NCBI GenBank assembly: GCA_946479615.1 | Contig: CAMLGR010000002.1 | Location: 1-64,000 of the forward strand | Length of the DNA: 64,000 bases | Direction: 5' to 3' | Source of the DNA: an uncultured Bacteroidota bacterium | GTDB lineage: Bacteria > Bacteroidota > Bacteroidia > Chitinophagales > Chitinophagaceae | In this document: in pieces, positions 51,758 through 60,146 of the stretch | How positions within the stretch are numbered: the first letter of the stretch is position 1 | Layout of the letters: the number at the start of each line of letters is the position of its first letter | Made by a program: the position numbers and the translations under genes | Notes under the pieces: generated by a model | Told to the model about the DNA's origin: nothing | The model's database searches: none | Seen by the model: the letters and a program-made list of their open reading frames with translations, nothing else

Positions 51758-53199
51758 ACCTTTCCATACCAGCTAACGACAAAGACAGTTTACTAAGTAC
51801 GCTTAAAATAGCCAATCTCAAATTTCAACAAACTTACCCGGGTGATAAACCCGACCGCCAACCCGTACATACTGTTTATGGTGGTGCCAATCTTTTCAAA
51901 GCCGATACCTGTGTAAAAATGGGAGAGATCGCCTTGAAGAACCTGCAAACCTATGCACCCGACTTTGTTACGCTCGCCAAAGTGCTGCATATAGAAGGAT
52001 ATAAAGAATTGCCCGGTATCGATAAAAAATCAGATCATGATAAAATTGAAAAGCTGGCTAAAAAGTTGGGAAAGATGAGTGAAGAAGACAGGAAGAAAGA
52101 ACCTGCCTGGCTTTCTTATTCTGTTTACAATAAGATCATTCAAAAACTAAAAACAGAAGCAGTTGAAGACTTTCGGATCGATTTCGAAGATGGATTTGGT
52201 AACCGCCCGGATGAAGAAGAAGATGCAACAACAGTAACTGCCGCGACCGAATTAGCAAAAGGAATAAAAGCAAAGACCGTTTCACCATTTATTGGCATTC
52301 GAATCAAACCATTTACAGAAGATCTCAAGAACCGTGGTGTCAGAACGCTGGACATTTTCCTGACCACATTGATTGAAAAAACAAAAGGCAATATCCCGGA
52401 GAATTTTGTCGTGATGCTTCCCAAAGTCACCATTCCCGAACAGGTGATCACCATGGTGCGCCTTTTCGAGATCATTGAAAAGAAACATAACCTGGTGGCC
52501 GGCACACTCAAAATGGAAACCATGGTGGAAGCTACCCAGATCATTATGGATGATGAAGGTCGAAATCCATTATTAAAGATCATTCGCGCCAGTAACGGCC
52601 GTTGCATCGCCGCGCATTTCGGCACCTATGATTATACAGCCTCCTGTGGCATTACCGCCAGGTACCAGACTATGGATCATCCTGTCTGCGATTTTGCGCA
52701 TCACATGACCAAAGTGGCATTAGGCGGTACGGGTATATTCTTATCTGATGGAGCTACCAACGTAATGCCGGTGGCACCGCACCGCGGCGATAAACTATCG
52801 GCTACACAACGGGAAGAAAACCGTGAATCGGTTCATAATGCCTGGAGGACCGGTTATAACCATACGATGCATTCACTGATCAATGGATTTTATCAGGGCT
52901 GGGATCTCAATCCCGCACAATTACCCATGAGATATGCAGCTACCTATAATTTCTTTTTAAGCAGTATGCACGATGCGACCTTTCGCCTGAAAACATTCGT
53001 GGAACGCGCGGCCATTTCAACATTGACAGGTGATATTTTTGATGATGCAGCTACGGGGCAGGGCCTGCTTAATTTCTTTTTAAAAGCAATGAACTGCGGT
53101 GCGATCAGTGAAGAAGAAGCCACAGCTACCGGTCTTACGATCGAAGAGATCAGGAGCCGGTCATTTTATAAAATTCTACAGGGAAGAAGAGGGAAATAA
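51754..53199 (+). CDS. HpcH/HpaI aldolase/citrate-lyase-superfamily protein (DUF6986-like)
   Basis: The 481-residue protein is not a typical malate synthase. It has metal- and substrate-site blocks of the HpcH/HpaI/CitE superfamily: FRIDFEDGFGNRPDEEEDAT (about 139-158), FVVMLPKVTIPEQV, LVAGTLKMETMVEATQII and HFGTYDYTASCGI. I believe this is the group annotated DUF6986 (sometimes mislabelled phosphoenolpyruvate kinase). Position directly after uraH suggests it acts on ureidoglycolate, glyoxylate or a close relative. That is inference. No other glyoxylate-consuming enzyme is in the window. Confidence 0.7.
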   Translation: MNLSIPANDKDSLLSTLKIANLKFQQTYPGDKPDRQPVHTVYGGANLFKADTCVKMGEIALKNLQTYAPDFVTLAKVLHIEGYKELPGIDKKSDHDKIEKLAKKLGKMSEEDRKKEPAWLSYSVYNKIIQKLKTEAVEDFRIDFEDGFGNRPDEEEDATTVTAATELAKGIKAKTVSPFIGIRIKPFTEDLKNRGVRTLDIFLTTLIEKTKGNIPENFVVMLPKVTIPEQVITMVRLFEIIEKKHNLVAGTLKMETMVEATQIIMDDEGRNPLLKIIRASNGRCIAAHFGTYDYTASCGITARYQTMDHPVCDFAHHMTKVALGGTGIFLSDGATNVMPVAPHRGDKLSATQREENRESVHNAWRTGYNHTMHSLINGFYQGWDLNPAQLPMRYAATYNFFLSSMHDATFRLKTFVERAAISTLTGDIFDDAATGQGLLNFFLKAMNCGAISEEEATATGLTIEEIRSRSFYKILQGRRGK

Positions 53200-53250
53200 G
53201 CGGGTTCGTGCGGGAGTGTAGGAAAATTCCGATAGGTGAAATATAATGCA

Positions 53251-53415
53251 ATAGAACACGGATAGAAGTGGATGGATGGATTAAAAGTGATTGATATTAT
53301 TTAGTATCTGTATTATACCTGTTTTATCTGTGCCATCCGTATTCCATTTCTTCTACTGAAATGCGCTTGCAAAATCTGCATTACATCCGTTCATCCACTT
53401 CTATCCGTGTTCTAT
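53251..53415. repeat. intergenic palindrome, ACACGGAT family (24-bp arms)
   Basis: Arms 53251-53274 and 53392-53415 are perfect inverted copies over 24 bp (ATAGAACACGGATAGAAGTG and onward). The loop carries further partial phrases (TGCCATCCGTATTCC at 53331-53345, ACATCCGTTCATCC). It fills the spacer before the saccharopine-dehydrogenase-like gene. A weaker relative is at 55576-55650. Confidence 0.93.
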
Positions 53416-53455
53416 TCTCTCTGAAACCTATTCTTAAGAATTGCCAGCTTCTTTT

Positions 53456-53463
53456 TAATTTTG
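53456..53463 (+). promoter_or_regulatory. -7 box TAATTTTG
   Basis: Exact TAnnTTTG 17 bases before the ATG at 53481, just outside the palindrome. Confidence 0.6.
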
Positions 53464-53480
53464 CGCATTAAACTTTTCAC

Positions 53481-54608
53481 ATGACAATTGCTATCCTTGG
53501 GGCTGGAATGGTTGGTCGCGCTATTGCAGAAGACCTTGCGAAAGAATATGAGGTAACAGCATTTGACCTGAGCAAAGAAAGCCTGGAGGCAGTGCAAGCA
53601 AGAAACGCTGCTATCAAAACAGCAGCGGTTGATCTTTCTGATTATAAATCATACAAAGAATTTTTACTTCCTTTTGATCTGGTAGTTACGGCAGTCCCCG
53701 GATTTATGGGATATAAAACGCTGGAAGCTGTGATCAATGCCGGTAAGAATGTAGTTGATATTTCTTTTTTCCCGGAGGATGTTTTACAACTCGATAAACT
53801 GGCCAGAGAAAAACAGGTGACTGTCATCACCGACTGTGGCGTAGCACCTGGTGTCAGCAATTTTATCATAGGCCGGTATAATGAAGAGATGAAGGTAAAT
53901 TCTTTCGAATGCTATGTCGGCGGATTGCCAATTGAAAGGAAACCACCCTTTCAATACAAAGCTCCTTTTTCGCCGGTGGATGTGATCCAGGAATATATAC
54001 GCCCGGCCCGCCTGGTAGAACAGGGACAGATTGTTACCAAACCTGCATTAAGCGACAGGGAAATGATAAATTTTGAAGAGGCCGGCCAGTTGGAAGCATT
54101 TAATACCGACGGACTGCGTTCGCTGATCTATACCATGGGGCATATTCCGGATATGAAAGAAAAAACATTACGCTATCCCGGGCATATCGATCTTATCATA
54201 GCATTGCAGCAAGCCGGTTTTTTCGATACCAAACCGCTTCGCATCAAACATGAAGATATTACTCCACTTGAATTTACCTCCCGCCTGCTCGTCAATGAAT
54301 GGAAACTGGGTCCCGAAGAAGAAGAATTTACGGTGATGAAAGTAATCGTGAAAGGAGAGAAAGACGGCGCACAAAGAACAATTGTATATAACCTATTTGA
54401 CCGCTATGATACAACTACAAAAACTTCTTCTATGGCGCGTACCACAGGCTATACCTGTGCAGCTGCCGTAAACCTGGTCGCAAAAGGTTTATTCAATAAG
54501 AAAGGAGTATTTCCTCCCGAACTGGTAGGTAAATACAAAGAGTGTTTTGATTTTGTGATTGATTATTTAAGCAAACGAAAAGTCAATTGGAAATATTCTG
54601 AACAATAA
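53481..54608 (+). CDS. saccharopine dehydrogenase/lysine-dehydrogenase family protein
   Basis: The 375-residue protein begins with a Rossmann NAD(P)-binding motif (MTIAILGAGMVGRAIAEDL, then FDLS). A Sacchrp_dh C-terminal domain follows (DCGVAPGVSNFIIGRY, TDGLRSLIYTM, TLRYPGHIDLI). It could be a lysine 6-dehydrogenase or a saccharopine reductase-like enzyme; the substrate cannot be read. It has its own promoter box, so it is probably not part of the purine transcript. It is convergent with the nfuA-like gene across a palindrome. Confidence 0.85.
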   Translation: MTIAILGAGMVGRAIAEDLAKEYEVTAFDLSKESLEAVQARNAAIKTAAVDLSDYKSYKEFLLPFDLVVTAVPGFMGYKTLEAVINAGKNVVDISFFPEDVLQLDKLAREKQVTVITDCGVAPGVSNFIIGRYNEEMKVNSFECYVGGLPIERKPPFQYKAPFSPVDVIQEYIRPARLVEQGQIVTKPALSDREMINFEEAGQLEAFNTDGLRSLIYTMGHIPDMKEKTLRYPGHIDLIIALQQAGFFDTKPLRIKHEDITPLEFTSRLLVNEWKLGPEEEEFTVMKVIVKGEKDGAQRTIVYNLFDRYDTTTKTSSMARTTGYTCAAAVNLVAKGLFNKKGVFPPELVGKYKECFDFVIDYLSKRKVNWKYSEQ

Positions 54609-54640
54609 AATTTTATTTCCCGCAGCCGCCTTCCTATAAT

Positions 54641-54760
54641 CTCCGCGGTCCTCTGTGGTATATGTCCTGTAAGAGATTCTATTCATAAAACTTTAAAAGA
54701 CTTTATTCAGCAACCTTACTCCTGGACTTATTCCACAGAGGGCCACGGAGGACCGCGGAG
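54641..54760. repeat. intergenic palindrome, CTCCGCGGTCCTCTGTGG family (copy 2)
   Basis: Left 54641-54660 (CTCCGCGGTCCTCTGTGGTA) and right 54731-54760 are inverted. The right arm holds an extra GTGGCC phrase. It sits between convergent genes. Outer 13 bases match the copy at 31604-31745. Confidence 0.9.
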
Positions 54761-54771
54761 ATGAATCTCAA

Positions 54772-54801
54772 ATAAAAAAAGCAGCCATTGCTGACTGCTT
54801 T
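54772..54801 (-). terminator. terminator after the nfuA-like gene
   Basis: On the minus strand a stem of about 5-6 bp (AGCAG.../...CTGCT) is followed by seven T. It lies 26 bases past the stop at 54827. Confidence 0.6.
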
Positions 54802-54826
54802 ATCGATAAATTTTTTTTATAATTCC

Positions 54827-55423
54827 TTATTCGGCCTCTGCTACTACTTCTTTCACTTCCGGTATCATTCTTTTCATCATACCCTCGATACCTGCTTTTA
54901 ATGTGATCATGGAAGAAGGGCAACCACTGCAGCTTCCCTGCAACATCAGGTTCACCACTCCTTCATCATAACTTTTAAATTGTATAGCACCACCATCCAT
55001 TTCAACAGCAGGTTTCACATAATTTTCCAGCAATTCCTTGATACGTTTTACCACATCATCATCATCGGCCAGCACTTCATTGCTGCTCTCTTTTTTGATG
55101 TGTACTACTTCATCTTCATTGATCACTGCTTTGCCTTCTTCCAGGTATTCCTTCAGGAATTGACGGATCGCAGGGATCACATCGTTCCATTCTGCGTCGG
55201 ATGTCTTTGTCAGCGTTACAAAATTGCTGGCAATGAAAACAGCTTTGATAAAAGGAAAACCAAACAGTTCAACCGCGAGAGGAGAAGGTTTGGCGCTTTC
55301 AGCATCCGGGAAATCGATGCTCTTACCAGGATAAAGGAGTTTGTTCGCCACAAACTTCATCGTTTCCGGGTTAGGGGTCATTTCTGTATAAATGCTGATT
55401 ACAGGGTTTCCAGTCTTGATCAT
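54827..55423 (-). CDS. NfuA/NifU-type iron-sulfur cluster carrier
   Basis: From ATG 55423 the product is 198 residues. The N-terminal Nfu domain (MTPNPETMKFVANKLLYPG, VELFGFPFIKAVFIASNFVTLTK) is followed by a NifU C-terminal domain with the cluster cysteines in GSCSGCPSSMITL (about 168-180) and VEMDGGAIQF. It delivers [4Fe-4S] clusters to targets, plausibly NadA, which is in this window. The 22 codons upstream (to 55489) look like non-coding arm sequence. Confidence 0.9.
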   Translation of the reverse strand: MIKTGNPVISIYTEMTPNPETMKFVANKLLYPGKSIDFPDAESAKPSPLAVELFGFPFIKAVFIASNFVTLTKTSDAEWNDVIPAIRQFLKEYLEEGKAVINEDEVVHIKKESSNEVLADDDDVVKRIKELLENYVKPAVEMDGGAIQFKSYDEGVVNLMLQGSCSGCPSSMITLKAGIEGMMKRMIPEVKEVVAEAE

Positions 55424-55575
55424 AATATCATGAGTTTTAACAAATCCGCCCGGCGAAAGCCCCGGCGGACAGCACAAAAATAACAACAAAAAACCGGGAT
55501 TGTTTACGAATGCCGGAAAGACAGGCCAGTGGCGGGTTTCAGGGGGTTAAAGGTGGTGATGGAGGGCTGGTATGA

Positions 55576-55650
55576 TGGAACACGGATGACACGGACGAAA
55601 GGGATAAAAAGAATGTTAATTTAAATCTATCGGGTCTATCATCCGTCTTC
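55576..55650. repeat. degenerate palindrome, ACACGGAT family
   Basis: GGAACACGGATGACACGGAC (55578-55597) faces CTATCATCCGTCTTCTG (55636-55652 region) with partial pairing. It is a weak relative of 53251-53415. Confidence 0.45.
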
Positions 55651-55652
55651 TG

Positions 55653-56375
55653 TTATTCTTTGAATTTTCCGGTCTTTTTCAGGTACCGGACCATAACGTA
55701 AACCAGGAGGAGGATGCCCAGGATAATACCTCCCAGTATATTCCGGAACGGCTCATCGCCGCCGGTCAGTTCGGGGTATTTCAATAATAAGATAAGTGTG
55801 ATACCGATCAGCCAGATGAACTGGGTCGTGTGTTCTTTCAAAATCCACCGGCGCCAGTTGAAATGCATACCGCTGAATGTTTTGCCAAGGCCACCCAGGC
55901 TTGGCCACCAGCGGTTTACTTTTTTGCAATATTCATCATAACCACTACCGAATTTTCCGCGTAAAAAATTTTCTTCCGCTAGCACGATCGCCTGGTAGAC
56001 AAATAAAAAGATCGGGATCACAATCGCTACATATACCAATGAGTTTGCCAAAATACCTACCCCTAATAACATAAGGATATTACCTACATACAAAGGATTG
56101 CGGCAATGATTGAAAATGCCTTCTGTCACCAGCCCTTCAGCATATGGCTTTCCTTCTTTTCCCCCGCGAACGATATAAGCCAGCCCAATCGTTAACCCAC
56201 GGATCAACTGACCGAGTATGGTCACGAATAAACCAATGGTGATTGGCCAGATATAATAGTGTTCACCAAACTGTTCGGATGAGAAAATGGGCCATGATGG
56301 GATAAACAGGGCGCCATAAAAAATAATAAAGATCCAGTTGCGGTACTTAAAAAAGAAATTACCGATAGCGACCAT
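55653..56375 (-). CDS. ICMT/PEMT-type membrane methyltransferase family protein
   Basis: The 240-residue protein has about five helices and the methyl-transferring loop signatures: GLVTEGIFNHCRNPLYVGNILMLLG (about 88-112) and AEENFLRGKFGSGYDEYCKKVNRWWPS. Such proteins methylate isoprenylcysteine, phospholipid or small thiol or oxo substrates at the membrane using SAM. The substrate here is unknown. It lies 92 bases downstream of the cmoA stop on the same strand, with an AATTATGAAT palindrome between. Confidence 0.8.
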   Translation of the reverse strand: MVAIGNFFFKYRNWIFIIFYGALFIPSWPIFSSEQFGEHYYIWPITIGLFVTILGQLIRGLTIGLAYIVRGGKEGKPYAEGLVTEGIFNHCRNPLYVGNILMLLGVGILANSLVYVAIVIPIFLFVYQAIVLAEENFLRGKFGSGYDEYCKKVNRWWPSLGGLGKTFSGMHFNWRRWILKEHTTQFIWLIGITLILLLKYPELTGGDEPFRNILGGIILGILLLVYVMVRYLKKTGKFKE

Positions 56376-56400
56376 AGTAGAAAGTTGGATGTTGAGATAT

Positions 56401-56461
56401 AATTATGAATGCAGAATTATGATTGTGCGTACCCTGTCACGACGATTCATAACTCATAATT
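56401..56461. repeat. intergenic palindrome, AATTATGAAT family
   Basis: AATTATGAATGCAGAATTAT (56401-56420) faces ATTCATAACTCATAATT (56445-56461). The outer eight bases pair perfectly. The phrase recurs at 57585-57642. Confidence 0.7.
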
Positions 56462-56467
56462 TTTGAT

Positions 56468-57196
56468 TTACTTTTTTATCGCGATGATACCTGCAAAATT
56501 ATACCACTTGAAAAATACTTCGCAATGAGCAAAACCACGGTCACGCAACAATGAAATATCTTCACTCAGTTTGTAAGGAATCAATACATTTTCCAGCGCC
56601 TCGCGTTTTTGTGAAATTTCCAGTTCGCTATAATTATTGCGGCGCTTGTAATTATAATAATATTCGATAAAATCCCTGTTGAAATTGCTTTCTTCCGCCA
56701 GTATTTTTTCAACCAGTATCAAAGCACCACCCGGGTTAAGGCCATCAAAAATATCTTTTAAAACTTTTTCCCGGTAAATTGGTCGTACAAACTGGAGCGT
56801 CAGGCATAATACAACCACCGATGCATTGGTAACTTTTACACCCTCGCTAAGATCGGCGCAACGCAAATCATAATCACGGGAAAAACCAAGCTCCATCAAT
56901 TTGGATTTGCATTTATCCAGCATCTCCTGCGAATCATCGATACCTACAAAACGGATATTCTGGTTCACCATCGTATCCATTCCAATCATCGTAGTGCCGG
57001 TCGAGCAACCCAGGTCATATACATCGGATCCTTCTTTGGCATGATCGGCGGCCAGTTCGGCCATCATCCGCTGGATCTCTCCATAATACGGCACCGAGCG
57101 GTTCACCATATCATCAAATACTTTGGCTACATTTTCACCAAACTTAAAATCGCTGGCTTGTTCTATTTCGTCTTTAAAAACTTCATCTTTGCCCAT
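56468..57196 (-). CDS. cmoA: carboxy-SAM synthase CmoA
   Basis: The 242-residue class I methyltransferase-fold protein has VYDLGCSTGTTM (SAM/prephenate site), VFDDMVNRSVPYYGEIQRM at the N-terminus, VVLCLTLQFVRPIYREKVL, and the diagnostic YSELEISQKREALENVLIPY. CmoA turns SAM and prephenate into carboxy-SAM for 5-oxyacetyl-uridine in tRNA. ATG 57196 (MGKDEVFKDEIEQ) was chosen; the 50 codons above it are hydrophobic and not family-like. No cmoB partner is in the window. It is divergent from the ArsC-like gene with 37 bases between. Confidence 0.85.
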   Translation of the reverse strand: MGKDEVFKDEIEQASDFKFGENVAKVFDDMVNRSVPYYGEIQRMMAELAADHAKEGSDVYDLGCSTGTTMIGMDTMVNQNIRFVGIDDSQEMLDKCKSKLMELGFSRDYDLRCADLSEGVKVTNASVVVLCLTLQFVRPIYREKVLKDIFDGLNPGGALILVEKILAEESNFNRDFIEYYYNYKRRNNYSELEISQKREALENVLIPYKLSEDISLLRDRGFAHCEVFFKWYNFAGIIAIKK

Positions 57197-57233
57197 AAAA
57201 TAAAAATAAAGGATACAAAGTAAAGCATTTACG

Positions 57234-57593
57234 ATGAAGAAAATATACCATCTTGGCAATTGTACTACCTGCCAGGCCATTATCAGCGAAACAGGAGTAG
57301 ATAAAAAGGGTTTTGCTATGCAGGATATCAAGTTTGAAAGGATCACACCTGCCCAGCTGGAGGAAATGAAAAAAATGAGCGGCAGCTATGAATCACTGTT
57401 CAGCCGCCGTGCCATGAAATACAAGGAACTGGGGTTGAAAGACAAGAAACTCGAAGAAAAAGACTACCGCAATTTTATCCTGGAAGAATATACGTTCCTG
57501 AAACGACCGGTTACGATCATCGATGATAAAATATTTATCGGCAATGAGAAAAAATCGGTGGAAGGGCTGAAGAAGGCAGTGAAAGAATTATGA
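57234..57593 (+). CDS. ArsC/Spx-family thioredoxin-fold protein
   Basis: The 119-residue protein begins KIYHLGNCTTCQ, with a CxxC site at about 10-13. FKRPVTIIDDKIFIGNEKK-type ArsC end is present as LKRPVTIIDDKIFIGNE, with SRRAMKYKELGL in the middle. It could be an arsenate reductase-like thiol oxidoreductase or an Spx-like regulator. No arsenic genes are near, so I do not call it arsC. Its TGA (57591-57593) lies in a palindrome arm. Confidence 0.8.
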   Translation: MKKIYHLGNCTTCQAIISETGVDKKGFAMQDIKFERITPAQLEEMKKMSGSYESLFSRRAMKYKELGLKDKKLEEKDYRNFILEEYTFLKRPVTIIDDKIFIGNEKKSVEGLKKAVKEL

Positions 57594-57652
57594 GTTATAA
57601 ATTAAGAATTATGAATGGGGACAGGCAGTTTAATTCATAATTCACCATTCTC
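57585..57652. repeat. intergenic palindrome, AATTATGAAT family (copy 2)
   Basis: AATTATGAAT (57607-57616) pairs perfectly with 57633-57642. An upstream GAATTATGAGTTATAAATTA phrase covers the stop codon of the ArsC-like gene. TTCACCATTC at 57641-57650 is a piece of another phrase family. It bridges two convergent genes. Confidence 0.8.
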
Positions 57653-58915
57653 CTAATGCATACCTCCTTCTGCAGGCAAAGTCGCTTCTTTAATACCACC
57701 GTGCTTCTTTTCACTGGACAATACATACCACGCGATAAAAACACTGATGAGCATAAAGATGCCTCCGAGTAAAAAGGATACCCCTGGAAAATATACCGGC
57801 GCATTCTGCCTGGTAAAATAGGTGAACAGGTTATTCATGATCAACGGGCCGATGATCGTGGTAAGGCTCATCAGGCTGGTCAGTGTTCCCTGTAATTCTC
57901 CCTGTTCATTCGGCGGCACATGTCCTGCCAGTACAGATTGCAGCGAAGGACCGGCAATGCCACCTAAACAATAAGGCACTAAAAAAGCAAACATCATCCA
58001 GCTTTGCGTGGCAAAAGCAAAAAGAACAAGCCCGATAGTATATAAACTCAAGCCCAGGTAAATACTTTTCTCATTACCCAGTTTCGGATTGATCACCCTG
58101 GTCAAACCCGCCTGCACACCTCCTACCAGCACTCCTACTACAGCCAATGATATACCTACCATCTTTTCGCTCCAGTTGAAACGATAAATAGTAAAGAAGC
58201 TCCAGTTACCCTGTACAGCTTGTGCTGCGAGATAGATAAGAAAAAAACAAATGGCCAGTCCGCCGATAGCAGGATATCTTTTTAGTAATCGTAATGATCC
58301 TAACGGGTTGGCTCTTTTCCATTCAAAAGCCCGGCGGTTGTCTTTACTTAATGATTCCGGCAATGCGAAATAGCCATATAAACAGTTGACCAGGCAAAGG
58401 CCAGCGGCAGCATAGAAAGGAGCGCGGATACCCCAGCCCGCTAATAAACCTCCTAATGCAGGCCCGATTACAAATCCCAATCCGAAAGCAGCGCCGACAA
58501 GACCAAAATTCTTGGCTCTTGTTTCGGGTGTACTTACATCAGCGATATATGCAGAGGCTGTTGTAAAACTGGCCCCGGTCAATCCGGCGATGATCCGGCC
58601 CACAAACAACCATCCATAGCTGGGTGCCAGTGCCAGGAATAAATAATCGATCCCAAATCCCAGCAGGGAACAAAGAAGAACAGGACGACGGCCATAGCGG
58701 TCACTCAGGTTGCCTACGATGGGGGCACATACAAATTGCGTGATGGCATAGGCAGCTAATAGCCAGGCGCCGTATGCACTGGCTTCGTTGATAGAAATAT
58801 GCTTTAATTGAGCGATCAGGTCGGGCATAACAGGGATAATTAATCCCCATCCCATGATATCAATAAGTAGTGTAATGAATATAAATCCTACTGCTGCCTG
58901 TCGGTTTGTTGCCAT
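57653..58915 (-). CDS. TetA-like MFS efflux transporter
   Basis: From ATG 58915 the product is 420 residues with twelve helices and DHA1/Tet signatures: [15 protein letters not shown] in helix 1, [24 protein letters not shown] (motif A between helices 2 and 3), [22 protein letters not shown], and [12 protein letters not shown] in helix 5. It likely exports a drug-like or endogenous compound by proton antiport. The frame runs nine codons further, to 58942, which I did not use. A typical chromosomal pump, without sign of an acquired resistance cassette. Confidence 0.85.
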   Translation of the reverse strand: MATNRQAAVGFIFITLLIDIMGWGLIIPVMPDLIAQLKHISINEASAYGAWLLAAYAITQFVCAPIVGNLSDRYGRRPVLLCSLLGFGIDYLFLALAPSYGWLFVGRIIAGLTGASFTTASAYIADVSTPETRAKNFGLVGAAFGLGFVIGPALGGLLAGWGIRAPFYAAAGLCLVNCLYGYFALPESLSKDNRRAFEWKRANPLGSLRLLKRYPAIGGLAICFFLIYLAAQAVQGNWSFFTIYRFNWSEKMVGISLAVVGVLVGGVQAGLTRVINPKLGNEKSIYLGLSLYTIGLVLFAFATQSWMMFAFLVPYCLGGIAGPSLQSVLAGHVPPNEQGELQGTLTSLMSLTTIIGPLIMNNLFTYFTRQNAPVYFPGVSFLLGGIFMLISVFIAWYVLSSEKKHGGIKEATLPAEGGMH

Positions 58916-59040
58916 AAAATAGTAATAGCGACAAAATTGCACGTTTTTTCATAAGGGAGGGTTATTTTTTTATAAACAGGCATGTTTTTGGGCGTATTGC
59001 GAATTAACAAAGCTTGCAGGAATGTAAAGATCAGAGTATT

Positions 59041-59048
59041 TATCTTTG
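59041..59048 (+). promoter_or_regulatory. -7 box TATCTTTG for the OmpA-lipoprotein gene
   Basis: Exact TAnnTTTG about 65 bases before the ATG at 59114, leaving a leader of roughly 58 nt. A TTG at about 59014-59016 is a possible -33 element. Confidence 0.6.
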
Positions 59049-59113
59049 AGGCTTTACAACCACTGCGATGGACACTGCAGTAGAACCAAACAAAATTTTT
59101 CATTTAAAAAAAC

Positions 59114-59995
59114 ATGTCCATGATTAGTAAAAAATTTCTTTTGCCTTTTCTATCCGTTGTTATTTTTTCTTCTTCTTGTGTAAGCTCCAAGAAGTTTAAA
59201 AAATCACAGGCTGATTATGCCGCCCTGCAAACCCAGTATACGCAATCTCAAAGCAGTCTTACAGATTGTAATAATGAGAAAGCAGAATTGAACCGGCAGA
59301 AATCAGGTTTGGAAAATGATATCGCCAACCTCAACAAACAGATAGATTTTTTAAAAGAAAACAATACCCAGGCCCTGAAGCAATTGCAGGATCTTTCTGT
59401 GATCTCTTCTTCCCAGGCTGAAAGTATTAAGAAATCAATGGAGAACATTGGCGCCAAAGATTCTTATATCCAGACATTGCAACAGCAAATGGCACATAAG
59501 GATTCCATCAACATGGCGCTCGTCATGAACCTGAAGGGTGCAGTTGGCAACATGAACGATGCAGATATCAATATCAAAGTTGATAAAGGTGTGGTTTACA
59601 TAGATATCTCCGACAAACTGTTGTTCAAGAGCGGTAAATACGAAGTTACCAATGACGCAAAAACCGTATTGGGAAAAGTAGCTGCCGTATTGAAAAATCA
59701 ACCTGATATCGAATTCATGGTAGAAGGACATACCGATAACGTGGCTTTCAGAAGCGGCGTATTGCTCGACAACTGGGATCTCAGTGTAAAAAGAGCTACC
59801 GCAGTAGTAAGAATTTTACAAAATCAATACGGATTGGATCCTGCCAAGATCGCCGCCGCAGGCCGTTCAGAATACAAACCTGTAGCAGATAACAGTACAG
59901 CCGAAGGAAAAGCAGCGAACCGCAGAACAAGGATCGTGATCCTTCCACAACTTGACCAGTTCTTCAAATTACTGGAGCCTAACGCAGGAAAATAA
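59114..59995 (+). CDS. OmpA-family peptidoglycan-binding lipoprotein
   Basis: The 293-residue protein has a lipobox (IFSSSC, lipidated C22), a coiled-coil central region (about 30-150, heptad-like QSQSSLTDCNNEKAELNRQ and onward) and an OmpA C-terminal domain (about 165-285, with LLFKSGKYEVT, VEGHTDNVAF, LSVKRATAVVRIL, AAGRSEYKPVADNSTAEGKAANRRTRIVI). It anchors the outer membrane to peptidoglycan. It has its own promoter and is followed by a 27-bp palindrome. Confidence 0.92.
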   Translation: MSMISKKFLLPFLSVVIFSSSCVSSKKFKKSQADYAALQTQYTQSQSSLTDCNNEKAELNRQKSGLENDIANLNKQIDFLKENNTQALKQLQDLSVISSSQAESIKKSMENIGAKDSYIQTLQQQMAHKDSINMALVMNLKGAVGNMNDADINIKVDKGVVYIDISDKLLFKSGKYEVTNDAKTVLGKVAAVLKNQPDIEFMVEGHTDNVAFRSGVLLDNWDLSVKRATAVVRILQNQYGLDPAKIAAAGRSEYKPVADNSTAEGKAANRRTRIVILPQLDQFFKLLEPNAGK

Positions 59996-60022
59996 ACGAC
60001 TGCCTGGGCTTGTAAATTTTTG

Positions 60023-60117
60023 AATGTACGATGTCAGAGGTACGATGTACGCAATTCCGATAGCAGAAAAGTTTCTGAAAAGGAAAGTCATACATCGTAC
60101 CTCTGACATCGTACATT
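60023..60117. repeat. intergenic palindrome, GTACGATGT family (perfect 27-bp arms)
   Basis: Arms 60023-60049 and 60091-60117 pair over all 27 bases (AATGTACGATGTCAGAGGTA and onward). The loop is 41 nt. The phrase is the same as in the arms at 24798 and 25220, and similar to 10811. Confidence 0.96.
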
Positions 60118-60146
60118 TTTTTTATCTTCCCTTAAATTAACACTCC

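Noticed and set aside
51754..53199. Malate synthase, tempting after a glyoxylate-yielding pathway
   Set aside because: Sequence blocks fit the wider HpcH/HpaI/CitE superfamily but not the AceB or GlcB malate synthases I know.
57234..57593. Arsenate reductase arsC
   Set aside because: The family also includes Spx-type regulators and there are no other arsenic genes around, so only the family is stated.
57653..58915. Acquired tetracycline-resistance gene
   Set aside because: It has the Tet-type MFS motifs, but the setting and composition look chromosomal and substrate cannot be read from sequence.
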